From Lithodes maja (Eukaryota; Arthropoda; Malacostraca; Decapoda; Lithodidae): a stretch of DNA of 64,000 bases. The notes beneath the pieces were generated by a model, which had not been told where the DNA came from, did not search any database, and worked only from the letters and a program-made list of their open reading frames with translations. Shown here piece after piece: positions 20,593 to 31,900 of the stretch. The position numbers and the translations under genes are program-made. Every line of letters starts with the position of its first letter. Positions within the stretch are counted from its first letter, which is position 1. The DNA is taken from the NCBI GenBank assembly GCA_037953745.1, contig JBAKBP010003119.1:62001-126000 (forward strand), read 5' to 3'.

Positions 20593-20597
20593 TGTTC

Positions 20598-20729
20598 CTA
20601 GCCATCAATTTCTTTAACGTTGATGCATTTGCCTGGCGTGTTGCCCGTCTTTCTGCTCCCCACACACTTCATACACACCCCACACTTGCCGTAGGTGTCC
20701 CACAAAGCCCCACACTTCTCACCAGGGCC
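20598..20729 (-). CDS. IGFBP-domain gene, exon 3 (coding part)
   Basis: The acceptor reads CTTTTCCCCCCACAG immediately before 20729, an excellent pyrimidine tract. The exon starts in phase 0 with GPGEKCGALWDTYGKC, which is the second half of the IGFBP N-domain (C, C, C, C pattern with GKC), and ends at TAG (20600-20598) after CINVKEIDG. The third Cys of GKCGVCMKC is additional to the family pattern. The 3' UTR continues straight into a family B MITE. Confidence 0.85.
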   Translation of the reverse strand, partial: GPGEKCGALWDTYGKCGVCMKCVGSRKTGNTPGKCINVKEIDG

Positions 20730-21420
20730 CTGTGGGGGGAAAAGAAGTAGATTTTATTAGACCGAGTACTTATACCTATAAATTACCTATACTGTAGGTA
20801 ATAAGTAATACAAATCATATAAAGGGAACTAAACCATATGGACATTCAGGCAAAGTTTTCTTGGAGTACAGGAACTGGGCTGATAATACAAACTGGTAAA
20901 CTATAGAAGATTCAGGGATTACAGGAACAGGGTCCCAGTGTGGAGGCCTTAGTCACGTATGCTTTGTGAGACTACAGTAGAGGTTAGGTAAAGGTTTGAA
21001 TATCATGCTGGTGCATCTTGCCTAGAATATGGCTATTAGACTAGCATCTCCCAGCTAAAATCCTGAACCTGACCTTTGATTCCTGCCTATAAGTGACGTA
21101 AAACCAGTCAGAGGAGCTCTTTCAGGTAGATTGACTAAACATTTGTCAAAGGGGCGTAACTAACTTTTGTGAAATCAGCTACTAAATAATGTAACTCTGA
21201 CATACTTACAAGTGTATAATTGTATTTCTTACAAGTGTATAATTGTATTTTAATATTATCTATAAACCTATACTAAATTAAGAGTAATAATCCCATACAA
21301 AATATGTAAATGTATTGCGTAAAAATAAAAATCTCTCCTTGACCAAGATTCGAACTAAGAACATCAGGGATGACGTCTCTGCCACGATATCCACTACACC
21401 AGGAGTACTCAATATATACA

Positions 21421-21473
<53 letters not shown>

Positions 21474-24400
21474 TAAACACTACTAATACTATACCGACCT
21501 TTCCACATTTGTCACAGCAGTCACATATGCCTTTAACCTCTCCATAAGGACAGTAACCAGGGTCAGGACAGGTGTAAGAACCACAAGGCGCACACCGCAG
21601 GCCCACCACGCTGTTGGGAACGAAGGGTAATGAGAATTTTGCTTGCTTTTACCATTATATAACAATTTATTTTAGTTTGACCTCTAGGCTAATAATAGCG
21701 CCTTCCCAGACTCCCTTCAAACAAAACAAATACAATATTTATAGAATAAAAATAAAAGTATAAATAAATAAAGTAAACACCCACACCCCTTTTAGGCTAA
21801 ATTCGTCACTGCATGGAATTCACTACATAGAATTATTTACTACATTGAATTCATCACTACATAAAATTAATCACTGCATAAAATTAATCACTAAATCAAA
21901 CTTACCACATTAAATTCATCACTACATCAAATTCATCACTAATAATATTTACTACATTAAATTCATCACTACATTATATTTACTACATTTAATTCATCAC
22001 TACATTATATTTACTACATATAAATTCATCACTACATTAAGTTCATCACTGCATTAAGTTCACTGCATTAAATTCATCACTACATTAAGTTCATCACTAC
22101 ATTAAGTTCATCACTACATTCAGTTCTATCACTACATTCAGTTCATCACTGCATTATATTCACTACATTAAATTCATCACTACATTAAGTTCATCACTAC
22201 ATTATATTCACTACATTAAATACATATAAATTCATCACTACTTTAACCCTTAAATGTCGGGGCGCAACATAAGTCGAGTTAAATAAAGCTGGACTATGTG
22301 GCGGTGCTCGACATATATCGTGTGGCAATTTCAGCACGTAATGTGGCTGAGAGAGAGAGAAAAGTGGTGGCAGGAGAGTAGTGAGCGGAAGACTGCTCCA
22401 GACCACCGCGGCGAACCTACTGACACTAATCCCACCTCCTCCCTCCCTCTCCCACTCGCTATATACGGAATGTATGGGGAAAGTGCCTAATTACATGCTT
22501 TTTGCACTTGCGTTGCACGGTTATTGCAAGAAAACTAGCCATCATAAAAGGATCGTTATGGTGTCATTCGAAGCTCTGTTTATGCCCTTTCAGGATAGAT
22601 ACTAGTTTTACGTTCTGGGTCTTATTTAGGCATGAAAATGATCACGTAAACAGCCCTATTTTGGCTAAAAACACCCCGCTGGGCGGTACATATAAATAAA
22701 CCGCATAGGCCGCTCGTAAGGTGTTAAATAAGTCACTACATTCAATTCACCACTGCATTAAATTCCATTACTACATTTGTCTTTGGCCGGGACAATTTTT
22801 CTTTCGAATTATGTAAAAATTTAGCTTGATGGAGGTCTAGAATGGATTTGTTTATATAAACCCTTAACCTAACAAGTGCGCATGGGGGTAATTGAAAACG
22901 TCCCCCTGTGCCGACGTATTGAGGTGTTTCCGTCACTAAAATATTCATAGTACCATTAATAGCATTAATAATTATCCATATGCGCCTATTATGGGTTGAT
23001 TATAAAGGTATTAACCTGAAACAACAATAAAAAGAGTGAAAACAGCGTTTGGATGGTCAAAATCGGAGATATAGCCCGCGAGTTGTATAATGTATGGGTG
23101 AGGCAAACTGCTTTCCCGCCAATTTCCCCCAAGGCCACTGAGACACAGTCGATCGATACTCTCTCTCTCTCTCTTGCACTCGCTTGCCATCAGTGATGAC
23201 AACACCCTGCTTGCAACTCGCTAATGTTAGCACGAAAATATACCTCAGAATAAGGGAATAATAGGGAAAATAGGTGATAACTGAAGGAGAGGAGGAAAGT
23301 GGGGAAGGAGGGGAGGTAGAGGACTGAGATTTTGCATGGCCCAGGCGCCAAAAAAAATAAAATAAAAAAATAAATGTTTTTTTTTTTTCGATGTCAAAAG
23401 TTGATTTTTTTATTTTACTTACTCTCAAGAGTCTTCCGCAGTCCGCCGGGGGAACTCTTAAGAGTCTCCCGGCAGCTCCCGGGTTAAGCCACTTTCACAC
23501 ATTCACGATGTTGGTCCCGATGTACCCCGATTTGAATATCGGACACAGCGTGGTGCAATCCCCAACGTGTGTCGGGGTCGTCCGGGAGCGTCTTGTTACC
23601 CGCGGTGCGGGACGTGGCAAATCGGGCTTGGCCACCAAAGGTTTGAATTTGTTCAAAAATTTCGCACGATGTACTTTTGGCGTGGTACCATCGGGAACGT
23701 CGGGTACAACGTGTCGATGGCGCGAGTCTCGCGTGTCTGCATCCGGTTTCATCGGGATCGACGTGGCGGCGTCGGGGTATAAACAGTTATAATATATTAC
23801 AGTAAAAGTCATGTAATCCGAATGGCAGCGGACCGACAGTGCTTCGGATTAGTGGAGTATTCTGACAACACTATAAATACGCACATGATGAATAAATAAA
23901 GACCTGATATGATATAGGCCTATACCGTATATACCGTATATAATATTCCATAATCAACTTCTATTAAAAGAGTTAATAAGTTCAAATGAAAAATCAGTGT
24001 ACCGGTATGATTACCGAAACACTTGTGTTAATTGTCGAGTGAGTGTGTGTGTGTTATTGTTCTTGTGTGGCTATATCGACGCACTGATACACGGTATGCA
24101 ATAAATGTTATTATAATTATGCTCTATGGAATTGAATTTAATTTTACCTAATACAGTGTGTTTATAATAGTAAAAGCCAAAGGAAATACTAAGGGTTATT
24201 GATTAATTTAACATTTAGATAGAGGAGATTGTTCCTGTGTTTTCGAAGATTCCATCCTTACACAAGCTATGTTTATATCGATCCTTTTGTACAAGATAGG
24301 TTTATATCAATACATTTACCTTCCACAATTAGAGAAAATATGATTCATCACGAAGTGTAGCCTACCTGTGGAGATTAAACGCACTGTTATATTATATACT

Positions 24401-27400
24401 ATATGAGATTATACCGGTACCGGTATATCGTTTTTTTATAGTTATTTTTATTTGCATAATAAATCAATTTTTTTTTTCTGCTGAAAATGATGGCGGTGTT
24501 TAGAATATGCTATCATCAATATTGGATTTTATAGAAATCTATAACTATAGTTTTGTTTTTATAGAATCCCAGCCGCACCAAAATATTCGCTCTCAATTGG
24601 TTTTCACCCATAATTATTTTTTTAATTACATTTTTTATGAACGGCAAGAGGAAAGGTTAGTATATAAGATTTCAACAAAACAATAAATAAAAATAATAAT
24701 ATGTGGAATTTCACCGTAGGTGAAGGTTACTGTTCAGTCCGCCCGTACTTTCCCTCCCCATCTTAGTTGGTTTTCACCCATAATTGTTTGTTGTTATTTA
24801 AAAACAAATATGAACGGCAAGAGGAAAGGTTATTATACAAGATTTCAACAAAAAAATAAATTAAAATAATAATGTGGAATTTCACCGTAGGTGAAGGTTA
24901 CTGTTCAGTCCGCCCATACTTTCCCTCTCCATTTTCACCGATAAAATATGGGACAATGAATATTCTGTAAGCAAGTGATATATTGGATTTTTCATTAGCT
25001 TTCTAATGGTACATATATGGCCAATATACGATCAAAACTTTAATTTTTCCTGAATATTTTTTGTCCGTCGCCGCTGTCACCCACTGGTAAATATTTTCGC
25101 TTCACTTCATGGTCTATTTTCATATAATTTAACGTTCGATACAGTTTTTAGATATTAATTTCGTATACCGGCAATGAATACAGATTTTTATTTACGAAGA
25201 ACCAGCTCTCTACGACAAAAACTTTATTTTATATAAACAAAAATTATACGCCTATACCTTACAAAGAAATAATTCGACCTTATCTTACCTTAAACTTGAC
25301 CGTAGAACGTAATACCTTTAACACCATATATATTGATGATATCCGTCAGGCTGCCCGACGTTGTGGCGTCGTCCTCGTCGGGTCGGCCACGTGTCACCAT
25401 CAGAAGTCCATCGCCCCTAGTCAGGTTCCCCACGTGCCACGTCGGGGTACGGTTTTGACCGGAATTTTGACAGTTACAGCATTGACGTGGCGCCGTCGTG
25501 TTGCAACCGTGGTACCATCTGGCCCGGCGCGGCTACGACGTGTCACCGTCAAGGCTTAGTCGTCAAACGTGTACATCCTGTCACTGTCTCTGCCGATGTA
25601 CCAATTTGTGTACCTCGTACATCGGGACCAACATCGTGAATGTGTGAAAGTGGCTTTAAGCCACTTTCACACATTCACGATGTTGGTCCCGATGTGCCAC
25701 GAGGTACACAAATTGGTACATCGGCAGAGAGAGTGACACGAAGTACGCGTTTGACGACGAAGCCTCGACGGTGACACGTCGTAGCCACGACGGCCCTGAT
25801 GGTACCACGGTTGCAACACCAGGGCGCCTCGTCAATGTCCTAACGGTCCAAATTCCGGTCAAAACCGTACCCCGACGTGGCACGAGGGGAACATGACGAG
25901 GGGGGATGGACTTATGATGGTGACACGTGGCCGACCCGACGAGGACGATGCCACAACGTCAAGCAGCCTGACAGATATCGTCAATACATATGGTGTTAAA
26001 GGTATTACGTTCAACGGTCAAGTTTAAGGTAAGATAAGGTCGAATTATTTCTTTGTAAGGTATAGGCGTATGAAAATATTTATATAAAATAAAGTTTTAG
26101 TCGTAGAGAGCTGGTTCTTCATTGCCGATATACGAAATTAATATCTAAACACTGTATCGAACGTTAAATTATATGAAAATAGACCATGAAGTGAAGCTAA
26201 AATATTTATCAGTGGGTGACAGCGGCGACGGACAAAAAATATTCAGGAAAAATTAAAGTTTTGATCGTATATTGGCCATATATGTACCATTAGAAAGCTA
26301 ATGAAAAATCCTATATATCACTTGCTTACAGAATATTCATTGTCCCACATTTTATCGGTGAAAATGGGTAGGGAGAGTACGGGCGGACTGAACAGTAACC
26401 TTCACCTAAGGTGAAATTCCACATATTTTTATTTTTTATTTTTTATTTTGAAATCTTATATAATAACTTTTCCTCTTGCCGTTCATAAAAACAAAATTGA
26501 AATAAAAAAAACAATTATTATGAGTGAAAACCAACTGAGAGCGAATATTTTGGTGCGGCTGGGATTATATAAAAGCAAAACACTATCGTTATAGATTTAT
26601 TTCTATAAAATCCAATATTGATGATAGCATATTATAAACACCGCCATCATGTTCAGCGGAAAAAATAGCTGTGATTTAGTATGAAAATAAAAATAACGAT
26701 AACAAAACGATATACCGGTACCGGTATATCTCTTATAGTTTATAATACAACAGTGCGTTTAATATCCACAGGTAGGCTACACTTCGTGATGAATCATATT
26801 TTATCTAATTGTGGAAGGTAAAATGTATTGATATAAACCTATCTTGTGCAAAAGGATCGATATAAGCATAGCTTGCGTAAGGATGGAATCGTCGAAAACA
26901 CAGGAACAATCTCCTTTATCTAAAGTCTAAACCCATCCACCCACACAAACACTACCTTGTGTTAAATTATAATCAATAACACTTAGTATTTTTAAGTCTA
27001 GCCCATATACTGTATAATTATATAAGGCGATACTTAGTGTAGGTTTTAACTTTTGAAATTGTTTGAAGTCAAGTGTTGATTAAAATACAAATTCGATCGG
27101 TTGTATTTTGTCAACTCTGGTAGTTTTGTGGTTGCGGGATTTTTGCGGGTAGATTGTAATACAATAGGGTAAATATATCAGAGATTTCACCATATTGATT
27201 CACTAAACCTGTATACAGTATATGCACTGAAATTAAAAGTATGTACCGGTAGCTTGTGCTATGTGCCTTTAATATTCTGTTCTCAAAGATTTCGGTTTTC
27301 ATGCACCGTTCTGCTGTCGCAACAAGGCTTATAATCATTAGTTAATAAAGTTCGTTTAATGGAGTTTCCTTTGGCTTTTACTCTTATAAACACTACTGTA

Positions 27401-28919
27401 TTAGGTAAAATGAAATTCAATTCCGTAAAGCATAATTATAATACCATTTATTGCATACCGTGTATCAGTGGCGGTCGATATAGCCACACAAGAACAAGAA
27501 CACACACGCACACACTAACTCGACAATTAACACACACGTGTTTCGGTAATCATACCGGTACACTGATTTTTCATTTGATCTTATTAACTCGTTTGATATA
27601 AGTTGATTATGGAATATTATATACGGTATAGGCCTATACCATTCGGATTACATGACTTTTAGTGTAATATATTATAACTATTTATACCCCGACGACGCCA
27701 CGTCGATGCCGATGCAGCCTGATGCAGACATGCCAGACCCACATCATCGACAGGATGTACCCGAAGTAACCCGATGATACCACGCCAGAAGTCCATCGTG
27801 CGAAATTTTTGAACAAATCCAAAACTATGGTGGCCAAGCCCGATTTGCCACGTCCCGCACCGTGGGTAACACACCGCTCCCCGATGACCCCGACACACGT
27901 TGGGGATTGCACCACGTTGTGTCCCGATATTCAAATCGGGTACATCGGGACCAACATCGTGAATGTGTGAAAGTGGCTTTATGTACCGGCGACGTCCTTT
28001 TAACCTTATTCTGGCTGCTATTGGACGATTGTATTCAATGGCAAAGGGCTTCTAGAAATTAATCGGCTTCGAACTATCTTCCACAATCCTTTCGACTACC
28101 CCCAGATCCTTGTTAAACTGCACTAAATAGTCTAAATATAGCTAGACTATTAAAAAGACGTCGCCGGTACAGAAGAGGTTAAGGGGGGTCAAAGTCTTTT
28201 TTTATCTTTATCTCCTTTTCTCTCTTTCTCTGGCTTCTATCCATTCGGCCCCATTCAGCCAACTGTTTTAAGACGTTTATCTCCATCCAGGTGTCTATTT
28301 CTTTCTGGCGAGCGATAGCGAGCCAGCATTGTATGGAGATCCGGCTTTGCCGGAGAAATTTTTCTATCTAAAAATGTATAAATTTAGCTTGCGGTCAAAA
28401 CAAAATATATATATATGCTGGCTTGCTACCGCTCGCCAGGAAAATGTAGACACCTGGATGGGGGTAAAAGTCTTAAAACAGTAGGCTGAATGGGGCCGAA
28501 TTGATACAAGCCAAAGAGAGAAAAAAAGATAAATAAAAGCGAGGTGGGCTCACCATGAAGTCTGGGAAGGCGTTCTTGTTAGCCTTGGGGTACAAGGATA
28601 TCTTCATCTATAGGCCTATACTAGCTACTCTGTTAAGGGGAGGTATTGAGCTTTTCTGGACCCCCTTCTCAGTCATGTTTAGCCCCATTAGCTATGAGAT
28701 GCTAAGACGTTCGCACCATTTTGAAAATTAATAAACCTTTTGCCCTATTTTTTTGGTCAATATCTAGACCTTTCGTGCGATTTAGGTGTCTATATTTTCT
28801 TAGCGAGCCTGTAATTTAGTAGGAATTACGGTACCGAATAATGTAAGTTAATCTCGAAAAGGGATCTTGGGGTGTATTTTAAGGTCTAGGAAGCAAACTA
28901 ATACACTGTATGTATGTAC

Positions 28920-28972
<53 letters not shown>

Positions 28973-31900
28973 TGTATATATATATATACTGTATATATAT
29001 ATATATATATAAAATAAAACTCTAATTTCCTTTGGGTGTATGTCTCCGATATTATAATGTAAGGCATACTGTAGTGTTGGCAGCGCTATAGGGGTTATTT
29101 GTACATTTGTAAGATACATTCGATTAATAGGCCTAAATGCATGTCCCAGCCGAATACCGATTTCTTCTTAAGTTAGCCTTAACGCTCGCCCACAAAATAT
29201 TGACACCTACGAGTACAAAGGAGTGCAAAGGAAATCAAGCACCAACAGGTCTAGTGACCCTTCTAGGCTGCTTGTCCTCAAAAACACTGATGATCAAGTG
29301 TCCAAAGAGTGGGTAAGGGAACATTGGAAAGGGAAATACTGCCCTGGAACTAATGTCCGTGGCAGGATTAGGAAGTTAGTAGGGAACAGATGGGTTAGTA
29401 ACTGAGGGGGGAATAAAATACGGTTATTCATTTACAAACGCAGTCAGTCGTGAGTTTGATGAAAGATATTTGTCTAGGCGAAGTTTAAATGAATCAACGG
29501 TGCTGCAGTCTATAACGTCCCGGGGAAGCTCATTCCACAAGTTGACAACTTGATTGAAGAAGAAATTCTTTGATTAGTGAGAGTTAAAAAATTTACCAAT
29601 AATTTTGCAACCATTTCCCCGCGTGTAATTAGATTGGTCGATAGTGAAGTACTTACTACAGTTCATATTGTCGATGCCTTTGAACACTTTAACGAAGTTG
29701 CTTCTTAATCTACGCTGGGTTAAAGGAAATAGATTTAATTCTCTAAGACGCTCCTCGTATGGTTTGTTCTTTAGGCTAGGTATAATTTTGGTAACTCTAA
29801 GTTGAACTCGTTCTAGCTTGTCTATATCTTTTTGGTAATACGGGCACCAGGATTGAACGCAGTATTCCAGAAGAGGGCGGACTAAGAAATTGTAAAGAGT
29901 TTGGATAATGTCTTTGGATTTATGCTCAAATGACTTTCCTATAAAGCCAATTATTAAGTTTGCTTTCTTAACTTCTGAACATTGTTGACTCTGTTTTAGG
30001 TTACTCGATATTGTTACTCCCAGATCAGTTTCTCTGTTTGCATTATTAAGCTGAGTGCCATTCATCGAATAGTATGCCTTCTCATTTTGGTATCCGATAT
30101 ATAGTACTTTACATTTATCCGCATTGAAACTCATTTGCCAAATTTGGGCCCAGCATGACAACTTATCAAGATTGTGTTGCATATCGTTACTTGTTATTTG
30201 GAGAGTACGTTACTTGCATTTGTTGTATCGTCAGCAAATTTTGAGATTGTACAGGCGAGACCCTCATCTATGTCGTTTATGTAAATTAGAAAGAAAATTG
30301 GTCCTAGTACCTATCCCTGGGGTACCCCGCTACTTACATTTGTCCATTTATACGCCTTACCGTTTATGACTACTTTTTGCTGTCTGTTGCCGAGCCAATT
30401 TTCTATCCATTTCAACAGTCTTTTATTCCATGCACTTTTAGTTTTACCAGTAAACGTTTGTGGGGAACTTTGTCAAAGGCTTTTTGAAAATCAAGGTATA
30501 TTATATCTACAGCTTTACTCTCATCATAGAGGTTGAGGATATCGCGGAAGAAGTCTAAGAGGTTTGTTAAACAGGAACGTTTTTTACGAAAGCCGTGTTG
30601 AGTATCTTTAACCCGGGAGCTGCGGGAAGACTCTTAAGAGTTCCCCCGGCGGACTGCGGGAAGACTCTCCTGAGTAAGTAAAATTAAAAATAAACTTTTG
30701 ACATCGAAATTTTTTTTTTTTTTGGCCCCTGGGCCATGCAAAATCTCAGTCCTCTACCTCCCCTCCTTCCCCACTTTCCTCCTATCCCTCAGTTATCACC
30801 TATTTTCCCTATTATTCCCTTATTCTGAGGTATATTTTCGTGCTAACATTAGCGAGTTGCAAGCAGGGTGTTGTCATCACTGATGGCAATCGAGTGCAAG
30901 AGAGAGAGAGAGAGTATCGATCGACTGTGTCGCAGTGGCCTTGGGGAAAATTGGCGGGAAGGTAGCTTGCCTCACCCATACATTATACAACTCGCGGGCT
31001 ATATCTCCGATTTTGACCATCCAAACGCTGTTTTCACTCGTTTTATTGTTGTTTCAGGTTAATACCTTTATAATCAACCCATAATAGGCGCATATGGATA
31101 ATTATTAATGCTATTAATGGTACAATGAATATTTTAGTGACTGAAACACCTCAAATATGTCAGCACAGGGGGAGGTTTTCAATTACCCCCGTGCGCACTT
31201 CAGAGGTTAAGTATGTTATTTACCTCTAAGTGACTTAAGAGTGTCTCTTATGAGTGTTTCTAGCATTTTACATACAACTTACAGAGGTCAAGCTAATTGG
31301 TCGATAGTTACTGGGTAGAGATTTGCTGCCTTTTTTTAATATCGGTGTTACGTTGGCTAGCTTCCACTGATCAGGCATAGTTCCAGACTGCAAGGATTTA
31401 TTGAATAGCAATGTTAGTGGTTTGGAGAGCTCATCCTTAGCTTCCTTTAGAACTCTAGGCGAGATTTTATCAGGTCCAGGCGTTTAATTTCCTTGAGTTT
31501 ACCTAAACATTTCAATACTTCTCTCTCGGTAATGGTGATATTGCTTAAAACATCAGAATTATCAATTTGAATCGGCGATGCGGTAGGGATATCACCGATG
31601 TCTTCAGTTGTAAAAACTGATGCAAAGAAGGTATTGAGGGCATTACTCATTTGTATTTCGTCTTTGGTGTATTCTCCATTTTCATTGACTAACGGTCCAA
31701 CAGTTGAGGTAACTACTTTTTTCTTTCTGATATAACTATAGAATTCTTTGGAGTTTGTTTTACTTTGATTCACAACATGTAAATCCAGGATCTTTTTACT
31801 TTGCTTAACTTTTTGGTTTTGCGACGTAGTTCTAAACATTTCACCCGTTCTTAGGCAGTTAACCCGTCCAAACTAATGGAGCGAAACTGGGGAAGTCCAA

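Noticed and set aside
28554..28600. Signal-peptide-like exon MKSGKAFLLALG before GTACAAG
   Set aside because: Very short, weak donor, lies between two MITEs, and no downstream partner exon was found.
29223..29405. 60-codon plus-strand frame with WVREHWKGKYCPGTNV
   Set aside because: It reads sensibly but lies at the 3' edge of an antisense CR1-like LINE, has no homologue I recognise and no splice sites.
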